In this document: positions 1 to 8,225 of the stretch, piece after piece | Position numbering within the stretch: position 1 is the stretch's first letter | Layout: each line of letters begins with the position of its first letter | Source of the DNA: Olsenella_K sp051878835 | GTDB taxonomy: Bacteria; Actinomycetota; Coriobacteriia; Coriobacteriales; Atopobiaceae | Reading direction: 5' to 3' | DNA length: 64,000 bases | Assembly (NCBI GenBank): GCA_051878835.1 | Contig: JBJEKW010000015.1 | Coordinates: forward strand, 4,623-68,622 | Position numbers and translations under genes: made by a program | The notes under the pieces: model-generated | Seen by the model: only the letters and a program-made list of their open reading frames with translations | Told to the model about the DNA's origin: nothing | The model's database searches: none

Positions 1-161
1 GGGGTCGGGATAGTCGCCCAGCTGGCCCAGCGCCACAAAGCGGCAGTCGGACATGATGGGGCCCAGGATGGCCTCGATCTCGGTGACCTTGTGTGGGTTC
101 CCGGTGGCCACCACCACGGTGTGGGCGGGGTCCAGGGATTTGAGGTCCAGTTCGCTCATGT
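1..161 (-). CDS. rdgB: XTP/dITP diphosphohydrolase (RdgB/HAM1), 5' part only
   Basis: The gene runs off the left edge of the window, so only about 53 N-terminal residues are visible. RdgB hydrolyses non-canonical nucleotides (ITP, dITP, XTP) to monophosphates so that they are not built into DNA or RNA. The visible part contains VVATGNPHKVTEIEAIL, which matches the conserved N-terminal nucleotide-binding motif of the family (ATxNxxKxxE). The ATG at 161 is preceded by AAGGAG at a normal spacing. The gene lies 97 bp downstream of rph on the same strand; an rph-rdgB pair is common in bacteria, which supports both calls. The fold beyond residue 53 cannot be checked here. Confidence 0.9.
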
Positions 162-258
162 GCTTCTCCTTATATGTGCCAAAAGGGCTAGGTGTGCAAG
201 AAGGGCTGGTTCTGTCGAGAATGTCCGCCCTGTCGGAGGGGTCGCAGCCCGCCTGAGG

Positions 259-996
259 CTACGACCGGAAGTTCGTGACCTTCTGCTGCAGGGCCACCAG
301 CTTCTGGATGCCCGTCTGGCCCATGTCCAGCAACTGGTCCAGCTGCTGGCGGGTGAACGGAGCCTGCTCGCCGGTGCCCTGCACCTCGACGATGCCGCCG
401 TCGGCCGTGCCCACCAGGTTCAGATCCACCTGGGCATGCGAGTCCTCCTGGTAGTCCAGGTCCAGAAGCGCCTGGCCGCGCACGATGCCCATGGACACCG
501 CAGCCACCTGGCCGCGCAGGGGCAGGCGTGGCAGCTGGTCCTTCTGGACCAGCGCCATCAGCGCATCGTGCAGCGCCACCCATGCGCCTGTGATGGACGC
601 CGTCCTGGTGCCGCCGTCGGCCTGGATGACGTCGCAGTCCACGGTCACGGTGAGCTCGCCCAGCGCTCCGAGGTCGCACACCGAGCGCAGCGAACGGCCT
701 ACCAGGCGCTCGATCTCCATGGAGCGGCCCTTGCGACCCTTGTACTCGCGCGGGGTGCGCCGGTTCGTGCTGGCCGGCAGCATGGCGTACTCGGCCGTGA
801 CCCAGCCGGCACCGCAGCCCTTTCGCCAGCGGGGGACGCCCTCCTCCACCGTGGCCGCGCACAGCACGCGCGTGTCGCCAAACTCGGCCAGGCACGACCC
901 GTCTGCGTTCTTCATGACCTGGCGCGTCAGCTTGACGTGCCTCATCTGGTCCGCCGCCCGCCCCTCCGAGCGACGCGGCTCTGCGTCACCTGCCAT
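259..996 (-). CDS. rph: Ribonuclease PH
   Basis: This is a phosphorolytic 3'-5' exoribonuclease that trims tRNA 3' ends. The 245-residue product has the normal family length. It shows the N-terminal RxDGR-equivalent region (MRHVKLTRQVMKNADGSCLAEFGDTRVLCAATVEE begins near residue 18), the TAEYAMLP and the RSMEIERLVGRSLR blocks, and DCDVIQADGGTRTASITG around the catalytic and phosphate-binding site. I chose the ATG at 996 because GGAGG lies 6 bases upstream. The longer open frame to 1173 runs through the antisense of a tRNA gene and is not coding. It follows tRNA-Val and precedes rdgB on the same strand, so the three may be co-transcribed. No odd features were seen. Confidence 0.96.
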   Translation of the reverse strand: MAGDAEPRRSEGRAADQMRHVKLTRQVMKNADGSCLAEFGDTRVLCAATVEEGVPRWRKGCGAGWVTAEYAMLPASTNRRTPREYKGRKGRSMEIERLVGRSLRSVCDLGALGELTVTVDCDVIQADGGTRTASITGAWVALHDALMALVQKDQLPRLPLRGQVAAVSMGIVRGQALLDLDYQEDSHAQVDLNLVGTADGGIVEVQGTGEQAPFTRQQLDQLLDMGQTGIQKLVALQQKVTNFRS

Positions 997-1103
997 TCGG
1001 CACCTCCAAACGTGCCTCACCATCAAAGCGGGCACATCGCCATGGAAACTCATCCGTACAAATGCGGGCCCCATTCCGATGGAACGGGGCCCGCGCGCTG
1101 TCA

Positions 1104-1179
1104 TGGTGGGCGATAACAGATTCGAACTGCTGACCTTGTGCTTGTAAGGCACCTGCGCTAGCCACTGCGCCAATCGCCC
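1104..1179 (-). tRNA. tRNA-Val (anticodon TAC)
   Basis: The minus strand folds as a full cloverleaf: acceptor GGGCGAT/ATCGCCC, D stem GCGC/GCGC, anticodon loop CTTACAA, T loop TTCGAAT. The CCA end is encoded (1104-1106). The first anticodon-stem pair is a G-A mismatch. Confidence 0.93.
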
Positions 1180-1219
1180 GGTTGGTAGTTGTCACACGGC
1201 GTGTGCCAACGGAGTAGTA

Positions 1220-1225
1220 ATTATA
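1220..1225 (-). promoter_or_regulatory. -10 box for tRNA-Val
   Basis: TATAAT on the minus strand, about 41 bases before the mature tRNA end. No good -35 box was seen. The leader holds a GTGTG/CACAC dyad at 1186-1210. Confidence 0.5.
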
Positions 1226-1328
1226 CGCCATCGTCGTCGACGGGCGCTCGCAAAGCCCTCGGCAAGCGCATTTTGTGTACGACACTTCATGAAAACGTAA
1301 GCGTCACCTGGAGTTTGCACAGACGGGA

Positions 1329-1334
1329 TATACT
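1329..1334 (+). promoter_or_regulatory. -10 box directly before murE (leaderless start)
   Basis: TATACT ends 7 bases before the murE ATG at 1342, so transcription would begin at or next to the start codon. No Shine-Dalgarno sequence precedes the ATG. Confidence 0.45.
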
Positions 1335-1341
1335 GTGCCGC

Positions 1342-2892
1342 ATGAATACTACAAGGGTTTCCTCACTGGCCGATCTTTTGGCCGCACATGATCTACTGGA
1401 TCACACCGTGGACCTGGTGCCGGACTCCCCGGCTCACGACCCCCAGGTCACAGGCGCCGACTCCGACTCCCGCTTCGTGCGGGCAGGGCACATCTTTGTG
1501 TGCAAGGGCGCGGCGTTCAAGCCCGCCTACCTGGAGTCCGCGCTGCAGAAGGGCGCCGTCGCCTACCTGTGCGACGCCCAGCACGCCCAGCAGCTGTCCC
1601 AGGTGGCGCACGGTGTGCCTGCCCTGGTGGCCTCTGACCTCAGGCCCGCCATGGCCCTGGTGGCGCTGGAGTCCTGGGGCCATCCGGACCGCCAGCTGCA
1701 GGTGGTGGGCATCACCGGCACCAAGGGCAAGTCCACTACCAGCTACATCCTGCGCTCCGTCCTGGACGCGGGCCAGCCGGGCCATCCGCGCACAGGCATC
1801 ATCGGCTCCATCCAGACCTTCGATGGCGTCGAGAGCGCCGAGTCCATCAACACCACCCCCGAGCCGTGCGACCTGTGGCGCCACGTGTCCAACACCGCCG
1901 CGTCAGGTCTGCCCTACCTCGTGATGGAGGTGTCCAGCCAGGCGCTGAAGTACAACCGCGTCGACGGGCTGGGCCTGGACGTTGCGGTGTTCCTGAACAT
2001 CGGCCGCGACCACATCTCGCCCCTGGAGCACCCCACCTGGGAGGACTACTTTGCCTCCAAGCTGCGGATCTTCCGGCAGGCCAAGGTGGCCGTCGTAAAC
2101 CTGGGGACCGACCACCTGGACGAGGTTCTGGAAGCCGCAAAGGCCTGCCAGCACACGCTGACGTTCTCCAGCCAGGGCCACAGGCGCCACGGTCACGACG
2201 CCGACGTGTGGTGCGACCACGTGGACTCGGGCTTCGGCCAGAACCAGTTCCTGGTGCACACCCCCTCCTGGGAGGCCAACGTCACCCTGAGCATGCCCGG
2301 CCTATTCAACGTGGACAACGCCCTGGCGGCCATCGCCGTGTGCGAGGTCCTGGGCATCGGCGCCGACCAGGTGGTGCGCGGCCTCTCGCAGGTCAGCGTG
2401 CCCGGCCGCATGGAGCTGGTCCCCTCCTCCGACGGCCACGTCGTGGGCATCGTGGACTTCGCGCACAACGCCATGTCCTTCTCGAAGTTCGGGCCCAGCG
2501 TGCGCAAGGAGTTCCCCGGTTGGCGCATCATCTCGGTCTTTGGCGCCACGGGCGACAAGGCCGTCGAACGTCGAGAAGAGCTTCCCGTCGAGGCCGCCAA
2601 GTGGTCAGACCACATGGTGTTCACGAAGGACGACCCCGGGCACGAGCGCGTGGAGGACATCTGCGCGGCCATGGCCAAGGCCGCTCCGCAGGGTGCCAGC
2701 TACGAGATAGTTCCCAACCGCGCCCAGGCGGTTCAGCGCGCCGTCGACCTGGCATACCAAAGCCAGCAGAAGACCGTCGTCTGCGTGCTGGCTCGCGGCA
2801 CCGAGTCGTTCGAGCACCAGAACGGCCAGCTGGTGCCGGACGCCCTGGACGCCGACATGCTGCGGGCCGCGCTGGCCAAGCACCAGGGGTAG
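1342..2892 (+). CDS. murE: UDP-N-acetylmuramoyl-tripeptide synthetase (MurE-type Mur ligase)
   Basis: This cytoplasmic Mur ligase adds the third amino acid to the peptidoglycan stem peptide using ATP. The 516-residue product has the family layout: N-terminal DSR block (SDSRFVRAGHIF, near 41), ATP P-loop GITGTKGKST at 123-132, VMEVSSQAL, NIGRDHISPLEHPTWEDYF, and a C-terminal domain ending ARGTESFEHQ. The C-terminal specificity motif reads DDPGHE rather than the DNPR typical of meso-diaminopimelate-adding enzymes. The added residue is therefore probably not meso-DAP, but its identity is inference. I chose the ATG at 1342 because upstream codons are unlike the gene and a -10 box lies right before it. 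It is a single gene, convergent with the pentapeptide gene. Confidence 0.9.
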   Translation: MNTTRVSSLADLLAAHDLLDHTVDLVPDSPAHDPQVTGADSDSRFVRAGHIFVCKGAAFKPAYLESALQKGAVAYLCDAQHAQQLSQVAHGVPALVASDLRPAMALVALESWGHPDRQLQVVGITGTKGKSTTSYILRSVLDAGQPGHPRTGIIGSIQTFDGVESAESINTTPEPCDLWRHVSNTAASGLPYLVMEVSSQALKYNRVDGLGLDVAVFLNIGRDHISPLEHPTWEDYFASKLRIFRQAKVAVVNLGTDHLDEVLEAAKACQHTLTFSSQGHRRHGHDADVWCDHVDSGFGQNQFLVHTPSWEANVTLSMPGLFNVDNALAAIAVCEVLGIGADQVVRGLSQVSVPGRMELVPSSDGHVVGIVDFAHNAMSFSKFGPSVRKEFPGWRIISVFGATGDKAVERREELPVEAAKWSDHMVFTKDDPGHERVEDICAAMAKAAPQGASYEIVPNRAQAVQRAVDLAYQSQQKTVVCVLARGTESFEHQNGQLVPDALDADMLRAALAKHQG

Positions 2893-2925
2893 GCGCAGCG
2901 CCGCCCGCGTCAGGGCAAAGCATAG

Positions 2926-2947
2926 GCAAGAAGGACGTTCTTCTTGC
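2926..2947. terminator. Inverted repeat between convergent murE and pentapeptide gene
   Basis: GCAAGAAG and CTTCTTGC form an 8-bp stem with a 6-base loop. There is no T tract, so terminator function is uncertain. Confidence 0.35.
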
Positions 2948-2972
2948 GGGGCCAAATGGCCTCGAAAGCCGG

Positions 2973-3605
2973 CTAGTCCAGGCGGATCTTTACGCCCAAC
3001 AGCATGGCCACGTCGGGCGCCTGGTCGATGCCGATGACGGCATTGCGGATCTCCGCGCGGTCGGGCCCCAGCGCTATGCCCGCGATGTCGCAGGTGCTGA
3101 GGTCCATCCCGGCCAGCTTCGTGCGAAACAGGTCGGCCTTCTGCAGGTTGCAGTTCTGGAACTTCGTGCGTTGCTGGAACTTTGCCCCGTCAAAGAAGGA
3201 CTCGCGCAAATCGCAGCCATCCAGCACGCAGCCCTCCCACTTGCTCTCGGCGCAGGCGACGTACCTGCAGGCGCAGTCCTTCAGCCTGGTCTGACGCAGG
3301 ATGGCCTTGCCCAGGTTCGCGCCCTCCAGCTTGCAGCCTTCCAGCTTGCAGCTCTTGAAGAACGCGCTCGTGAGGTCGACGCCCGAAAGGTCGCACGCCG
3401 TGAAGGTGCAGCCGTAGAAGCTGGCCTTTGCCAGCTTGGTGCCACACAGGCGGCAGTTGCGAAACTCGCATCCGCGAAACTCCCAAAAGCCCAGGTCCAG
3501 GCCCTCGAGCGACTCGCCCGTGGCCTGCTCGTCCTCGACGTAGCGCTCCTCGGCCACGGTCTCGCTCTGCAGCACGTCCAGCAGCACGCAATCTCCCCTC
3601 GTCAT
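2973..3605 (-). CDS. Pentapeptide-repeat protein
   Basis: The 210-residue product has many tandem A(D/N)LXX-type pentapeptides, for example GCKLEGANLGKAIL, KASFYGCTFTACDLSGVDL and NCNLQKADLFRTKL. These predict a right-handed quadrilateral beta-helix over roughly residues 35-185. It is unusually rich in cysteine at the repeat positions (GCEF, NCRL, SCKL, DCAC, GCVL). Such proteins can mimic DNA and protect gyrase, but nothing here proves a function. I took the ATG at 3605 because the longer frame to 3743 runs across the terminator of the upstream alcohol dehydrogenase. The ribosome site (GTGGGGC) is weak. It is a stand-alone gene. Confidence 0.8.
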   Translation of the reverse strand: MTRGDCVLLDVLQSETVAEERYVEDEQATGESLEGLDLGFWEFRGCEFRNCRLCGTKLAKASFYGCTFTACDLSGVDLTSAFFKSCKLEGCKLEGANLGKAILRQTRLKDCACRYVACAESKWEGCVLDGCDLRESFFDGAKFQQRTKFQNCNLQKADLFRTKLAGMDLSTCDIAGIALGPDRAEIRNAVIGIDQAPDVAMLLGVKIRLD

Positions 3606-3679
3606 GCCCCACGCTACCTTGGGCGCGCGCCAACTCGAGCGTCCGCGCCGCGCCAATGGAGTCCCATTGTAGCCGGCAT

Positions 3680-3712
3680 AAAAAAGGAAGGGGGCCAAAC
3701 GGTCCCCTTCCC
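3680..3712 (-). terminator. Rho-independent terminator of the iron alcohol dehydrogenase gene
   Basis: An 11-bp near-perfect stem (3686-3696 with 3701-3711) has an AAAC/GTTT loop and is followed on the minus strand by six T. Confidence 0.85.
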
Positions 3713-3783
3713 CATGAAGCAATGTCTGGCAGTAAGCAAGCACGGATGCGCCGCGCCACTTGCGCCCGCGCAGAGCCTTCGAG

Positions 3784-5010
3784 TTAGAACGTGACGGGCT
3801 CGTCGTAGTAGCAGCAGGTCAGGATCTTCTCGAAGTCCTCCTGCTTGGTCTCGCGCGGGTTCTCAGGCGTGCAGGCGTCCAGAACGGCGTTCGCGGCGAT
3901 CTTGGGCAGCTTCTCCTTGAACTCGGCCTCGGAGACCATGACGGGCTGGTCGTTGGCGTCGGCCTTGATGCCGCCCACGGCGTAGTTGTTGATGCCCTGC
4001 GGGATGTTCAGCTGATCGTTCATGCTGCGGATCTTCTGCACCAGGCTGTCGACCAGCTGGTCGTCGGTCGTGCCGGGCAGATGCAGGATCTCCTTGGCCA
4101 CGTAGGCGTAGCGCTCCTTTGCACGGGAGTCCTTGGCGTTCCACTGGATGGCCTTGCCCAGGTACATGGCGTTTGCGCAGCCGTGGATGATGTGGCCGCC
4201 CTCGAAGGCAGCGCCGGTCTTGTGAGCCATGGAGTGGACGATGCCCAGCAGGCCCGAGGAGAATGCGATGCCGGCGATGCACTGAGCCTCGTGCATGTGC
4301 GCGCGAGCCTCATGGTCGCCCGTGTAGGACTTGGGCAGCCACTCGGTGATCTCGCGGATGCCGTGCAGGGCGTTGGCGTCGGTGAACATGGAGGCAGCGG
4401 TCGAGACGTAGGCCTCGAGGCAGTGCGTCAGAGCGTCCATGCCGGTGTGCGCGCACAGCTTTGCGGGCATGCTGTAGGTGAGCTCGGGGTCCACGATGGC
4501 GACATCAGGGGTGATGTTAAAGTCGGCCAGTGGGTACTTGATGCCCTGCTGATAGTTCGTGATGACCGAAAACGCGGTGACCTCGGTGCCGGTGCCGGAC
4601 GTCGAGGAGATGGCGCAGAAGTGAGCCTTGTGACGCAGCTCGGGGAAGTTGAAGGGCTTGATGATCTCGTCCCAGGACTCGTCGGGATACTCGTAGAAGA
4701 CCCACATGGCCTTTGCGGCGTCGATGGGCGAGCCACCGCCGATGGCAACGATCCAGTCAGGCTGGAACTCGCGCATCGCCGCAGCGCCCTTCTCGACGGT
4801 CTCGACGGAAGGATCGGACTCGACGCCCTCGAATAGCTTTACCTCGAAGCCAGCGTCCTCCAGGTCCTTCTGGACATCCTGCAGGAAGCCGCCACGACGC
4901 ATGCTGTGGCCGCCGGAGACGATGATGGCCTTGTGACCCTTGAGGTTCTTGACCTCGTGGCGAGCGCCCTCACCAAAGTAGACATCACGCGGGTTGGTAA
5001 AACGTCCCAT
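3784..5010 (-). CDS. Iron-containing alcohol dehydrogenase
   Basis: This is a group III metal-dependent NAD(P)H alcohol dehydrogenase of 408 residues. It shows the nucleotide-binding GGGSPIDAAKAM near residue 96, the SSTSGTGTEVTAFSVI block, and the metal-ligand histidines in DALTHCLEAY, SMAHKTGA and HIIHGCANAMYL. The family reduces aldehydes or oxidises primary alcohols and diols; the exact substrate cannot be read from sequence. In this fermentative setting a role in alcohol formation and NAD(P)H balance is likely. The ATG at 5010 has GGAGGAG 6 bases upstream. The gene is monocistronic, with its own terminator and an upstream palindrome at 5129-5146 that may be an operator. Confidence 0.93.
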   Translation of the reverse strand: MGRFTNPRDVYFGEGARHEVKNLKGHKAIIVSGGHSMRRGGFLQDVQKDLEDAGFEVKLFEGVESDPSVETVEKGAAAMREFQPDWIVAIGGGSPIDAAKAMWVFYEYPDESWDEIIKPFNFPELRHKAHFCAISSTSGTGTEVTAFSVITNYQQGIKYPLADFNITPDVAIVDPELTYSMPAKLCAHTGMDALTHCLEAYVSTAASMFTDANALHGIREITEWLPKSYTGDHEARAHMHEAQCIAGIAFSSGLLGIVHSMAHKTGAAFEGGHIIHGCANAMYLGKAIQWNAKDSRAKERYAYVAKEILHLPGTTDDQLVDSLVQKIRSMNDQLNIPQGINNYAVGGIKADANDQPVMVSEAEFKEKLPKIAANAVLDACTPENPRETKQEDFEKILTCCYYDEPVTF

Positions 5011-5128
5011 ATTTCTCTCCTCCAAACGGTTGGCGCAGGCACACCTGCGCACCAACAGAGAACAAAGCCCTGTGGGCAGTGCCGCGAGCCCCCTGACCCG
5101 CATGCACCATAGGAGATAATTACACATT

Positions 5129-5146
5129 ATGAACTTGTTTATTCAT
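5129..5146. promoter_or_regulatory. Palindrome upstream of the alcohol dehydrogenase gene
   Basis: ATGAA and TTCAT arms are separated by 8 bases, next to an AT-rich CATAAT on the minus strand about 120 bp before the start codon. It is a possible operator; the regulator is unknown. Confidence 0.35.
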
Positions 5147-5452
5147 GAGAACCGAACAACCGTTTTATCGTCGCGGTCGCAGAAATTACGCTGAAGTCGC
5201 ATTGACTTTCTTAGTTGTACACAGGTAACTGGTCATTCATGCCACCTTGGTGCAAGAAGGGCAGCCCCGTTCGGGACGACCACGCATCCGAACTGCCGCA
5301 GGCGGCCAGCCAGCTGCGACTTCACGTGGCCTGCACCTTTGCAGGTTGCTCGCAGGGCGCACGCCGGCACTCGGCTAACATGTCCCTAGAAAGCAACCTA
5401 TCGCGGGAACGCCGCCCTGGCAGGTGCCGGCGTCCCCTTTCTTGGAGCGTGG

Positions 5453-6598
5453 ATGGCCTACAACCCACAACACGAAGACTACCAGCGGCTTTGGCTGCGC
5501 TATGCGCGCACGCTGGAGCAAAGCGGCGCCACGGATGTGGCGCGCGAGTTCGCATCGTTCGGGCGCAGGTTTGCGCAGGACCGCGACTCTTTGCCCCAGA
5601 CCGACGCGGACCGGTCGTTTCACCTGGTCAGCGAGGCCGCCATGCTGGTGGACTACAAGGCGCCCTTCGCCGACGAGCCCACGTACCGCAAGCTGCGCCA
5701 CCGCGCGCAGCAGTACCTGGACGAGGCCCTGTCGCTGGACCCCGACGACTTTGACGCGCGCCGCATGAGCGAGGCACTGCGCCTGCGCTCGTTCGAGGCC
5801 TACTATCGGTACCTGCGCGACAACGCCGACCAGGCAAAGGCCTCCTACCAGAAGGCCCTCGACGAGGCCACGCAGCTGAGCGCGCAGGAGGACAACCCCG
5901 ACCGCGCCCACCTGAGCAGGGACCTGGCACTGAGGCCGTATCTGCGCTGGTTGGCGTCCTGGAGCGAGCAGGCGCTCATCTGCGGCCGCAACCGCGAGGC
6001 GCTGCGCATAGCCCACCAGGCGTTCCAGCTGGACCCGACCGACGCTGCGGACATCCGCTTCACCGCCACCTATGCGGCGGCCAAGCTGGAGGACATGCAG
6101 GAGCTGCAGGGCCTGGAGGCGCACACGTTCGTCCCCGGCTGCCAGCGCGCGGCCGACGACCCGTGGACGCTTCTGGCGCGCGCGGCCATGGGCTTCAAGA
6201 CCGACGACCCCCAGATGGCCAGCTCGGCGCTGGAGCAGCTGCTGCACCTGCAGCCCAACGCCGCCGAGGTGCTCATCCGCCAGAGCGAGTTCTCCGACGG
6301 GTACTTTTCGCGCCTCTGCGTGCCGCCGTACAGCGAGGACGAGGTCATCCTGGCCGTGTCCGAGGGCTCCGTCCTGTTCCAAGAAGGACGTGACGACCAG
6401 GGACGCGGTGCCCTCAGCGACTGGTTGGCCGTAGCCAGCGCCCACCGCGATCCCAGCGCCGCCATGGCCATCATGCGCGAGCGCATGCAGGGACGCGGAG
6501 ACTCCGGCACGCCGGGTACTCCCGGCTCCGGCCAGGGCGACGCCGGCCTGCCCGGCCAGGGAGGAGCCCGCCCGGGCGAGGGAGGCATGCCGCGATGA
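5453..6598 (+). CDS. TPR-like protein, first of a tandem pair
   Basis: The product is 381 residues with no signal peptide or membrane segment. I see helical tetratricopeptide-like repeats (YLDEALSLDPDDFDARRMSEAL, ALRIAHQAFQLDPTDAADIRF, SALEQLLHLQPNAAEVLI), with the typical LxP turn ending each unit. The last 50 residues are a Gly/Pro-rich disordered tail. The start at 5453 has GGAG just upstream. Its stop overlaps the ATG of the next gene (ATGA), so the two are translationally coupled. The two products align in order along their first two thirds, so they look like an old duplication. I do not recognise a function; TPR proteins usually act as binding scaffolds. Confidence 0.75.
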   Translation: MAYNPQHEDYQRLWLRYARTLEQSGATDVAREFASFGRRFAQDRDSLPQTDADRSFHLVSEAAMLVDYKAPFADEPTYRKLRHRAQQYLDEALSLDPDDFDARRMSEALRLRSFEAYYRYLRDNADQAKASYQKALDEATQLSAQEDNPDRAHLSRDLALRPYLRWLASWSEQALICGRNREALRIAHQAFQLDPTDAADIRFTATYAAAKLEDMQELQGLEAHTFVPGCQRAADDPWTLLARAAMGFKTDDPQMASSALEQLLHLQPNAAEVLIRQSEFSDGYFSRLCVPPYSEDEVILAVSEGSVLFQEGRDDQGRGALSDWLAVASAHRDPSAAMAIMRERMQGRGDSGTPGTPGSGQGDAGLPGQGGARPGEGGMPR

Positions 6599-7581
6599 AT
6601 GCCAACGAGGAGCTGATACAGCGCCTGACGCTGAAGCGCCGCAGGAAGCTGGGCGGCCTTTCCGACCAGGCATCCAAGGAGCTGGAGCTGGCCGTGCGCA
6701 AGGACCCCGCCTCCTTCGTGGACGACGACGCCGAGCGAGCGTTCTACATCGTGACCCAGGCGCTGGCCCGCCACCGTGCCTCGGTGGCCGACGACGACGT
6801 GCGCGACGACGACTCGTACGCCCAGGAGCGCGAGCGCAGGAACCAGCAGCTGATGGACGCCTGCAACCAGGCGCTGACGCTGGACGTCGGGTGCGTCGAC
6901 GCGCTGCTGCTGCGGGCGCTTCTGCCCGACTACTCGGCCAGCCACGTGTTCGACGCCGTGAACGACCTGGACAAGACCCTGCAGGAAGACGATGGCCCCC
7001 TGACCGCCGGCGTGTCCGGCGACGCCTGGACCAACGTGTTTGCCCGCCCGCGCCTGCGCGTGGCCGCCGCGCTGGCCCGCTCGTGCATAGACACCGCGCG
7101 CTTCGGCATGGCCGAGCGACGCTGCCGCACGCTGCTGGAGATATCGCCCCTGGACCAGATGGGCGCACGCTACACCCTGGCGCTGACGCTGGCCCGCCTG
7201 GAGGACGAGGACGGGTTCAACAGGCTGGACGCGCTCTTCTCGCACCATGGGAACGCGTGGTTCCACCTGTCACGCGTCATCCTGATGTACAAGCTGGGCC
7301 GCATGAGCGCGGCGCGCAGGGCCCTGCGCGGCTTTGACCAGCTGTGCCTGGGCGGCACGTACACGCTGCTGCAGCCGTTCTACGTCGAGCGCTACCTGCC
7401 CGACCGGCCCGACTTTGCGCCCGGCTCGTTCGACGAGTCGGTCTACGCCGTGTACGAGGCCGACCCCATCATCGCCGACATGCCCGAGTTCGTGCACTGG
7501 GCGGTGGACCAGCCCGGCATCCTGGCGTCCGCGCACGACTTCGCCGACCGCAACGGCTTCGACTGGCACGACGAGTACTAG
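6595..7581 (+). CDS. TPR-like protein, second of a tandem pair
   Basis: The 328-residue product starts inside the stop codon of the previous gene. Repeat-like helices include QLMDACNQALTLDVGCVDALLLRAL and AERRCRTLLEISPLDQMGARYTLALTLARL. A conserved block, DDDAERAFYIVTQAL, matches TDADRSFHLVSEAAM in the upstream gene at the same position. The C-terminus (DPIIADMPEFVHWAVDQPG and FDWHDEY) has no counterpart in the first gene. No signal peptide, membrane helix or catalytic motif is seen. Function is unknown. The tight coupling suggests that the two proteins work together, perhaps as a heteromer; this is inference. Confidence 0.72.
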   Translation: MNANEELIQRLTLKRRRKLGGLSDQASKELELAVRKDPASFVDDDAERAFYIVTQALARHRASVADDDVRDDDSYAQERERRNQQLMDACNQALTLDVGCVDALLLRALLPDYSASHVFDAVNDLDKTLQEDDGPLTAGVSGDAWTNVFARPRLRVAAALARSCIDTARFGMAERRCRTLLEISPLDQMGARYTLALTLARLEDEDGFNRLDALFSHHGNAWFHLSRVILMYKLGRMSAARRALRGFDQLCLGGTYTLLQPFYVERYLPDRPDFAPGSFDESVYAVYEADPIIADMPEFVHWAVDQPGILASAHDFADRNGFDWHDEY

Positions 7582-7679
7582 GACTAGGTGGCAGCGCCGG
7601 CCGTGCCGAGACGGCGGCCCTCGCTCGTGTGCCTGCTGCGAAACCGTCCGCCCTACCCCGGTCGGCCGCGCGGATTTGC

Positions 7680-7685
7680 TATACT
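7680..7685 (+). promoter_or_regulatory. -10 box for tRNA-Glu
   Basis: TATACT lies 10 bases before the tRNA. No clear -35 box. Confidence 0.5.
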
Positions 7686-7695
7686 CTATCGGCAC

Positions 7696-7770
7696 GTCCC
7701 CATCGTCTAACGGTTAGGACATCGCCCTTTCAAGGCGGCGACACGGGTTCGAATCCCGTTGGGGGCACCA
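7696..7770 (+). tRNA. tRNA-Glu (anticodon TTC)
   Basis: Cloverleaf with acceptor GTCCCCA/TGGGGGC, anticodon loop CTTTCAA, T loop TTCGAAT and encoded CCA. It is followed by a terminator. Confidence 0.97.
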
Positions 7771-7781
7771 CGAATTCAAAA

Positions 7782-7808
7782 GCGACCCTGCTCAGGGCCG
7801 CTTTTTTG
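7782..7808 (+). terminator. Terminator of tRNA-Glu
   Basis: GCGACCCT pairs with AGGGCCGC (one mismatch), followed by six T. Confidence 0.85.
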
Positions 7809-7863
7809 TTAGGTGCGCACCGTACATGCCGCCCGAACCTTGCGCGCACATGCTCCCCGAACC

Positions 7864-7989
7864 TTGCGCGCAAAGGCAATCATCTTTGCGCACAAATCGC
7901 CTCAAAAAGTGCACCTTTGTTCGCAGCTGCGCGCAAAGGTGCAATTTCCAGCACGTCTTGCGCGCAAAGGTAGCAATCCTTGCGCGCAG
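7864..7989. repeat. Three-hairpin element, copy A
   Basis: Three dyads lie in a row: 7864-7895, 7911-7942 (arms GCACCTTTG/CAAAGGTGC) and 7957-7989. All are built on TTGCGCGCAAAGG-type arms. The same order and spacing recur in copies B (8104-8225) and C (54491-54615). The 7809-8429 intergenic stretch contains no gene that I can support. Before copy A there is a 22-bp direct repeat of CCGAACCTTGCGCGCA. Confidence 0.75.
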
Positions 7990-8103
7990 CGCAAGGGCTG
8001 TCAAGAAGAGCGCGCCTCAACGAAGCCCTCGCGCAAGTCCCCTCCGGCATGGCATCCTTCGCTTTGCAGTTGGTCGAAGCGCCAACCATTTCCCAACCAT
8101 GCC

Positions 8104-8225
8104 TGCACACAAGAGTTCAACTCGCGTGCGCAAGCAGGCTCGAAAAATGCATTCTTGTGCGCAGGTGCGCACAAGAATGCGAATTTCAGGTCATTCTGCG
8201 CACATGATTTCAATTCACGTGCGCA
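8104..8225. repeat. Three-hairpin element, copy B
   Basis: Dyads at 8104-8131, 8149-8180 and 8197-8225. The middle one has perfect 15-bp arms (GCATTCTTGTGCGCA and its complement) around two G. Stems differ from copies A and C partly by paired changes. Confidence 0.78.

Noticed and set aside
259..1173. Longer start for rph at 1173
   Set aside because: It would read through the antisense of tRNA-Val; the ATG at 996 has a good ribosome site and the family start.
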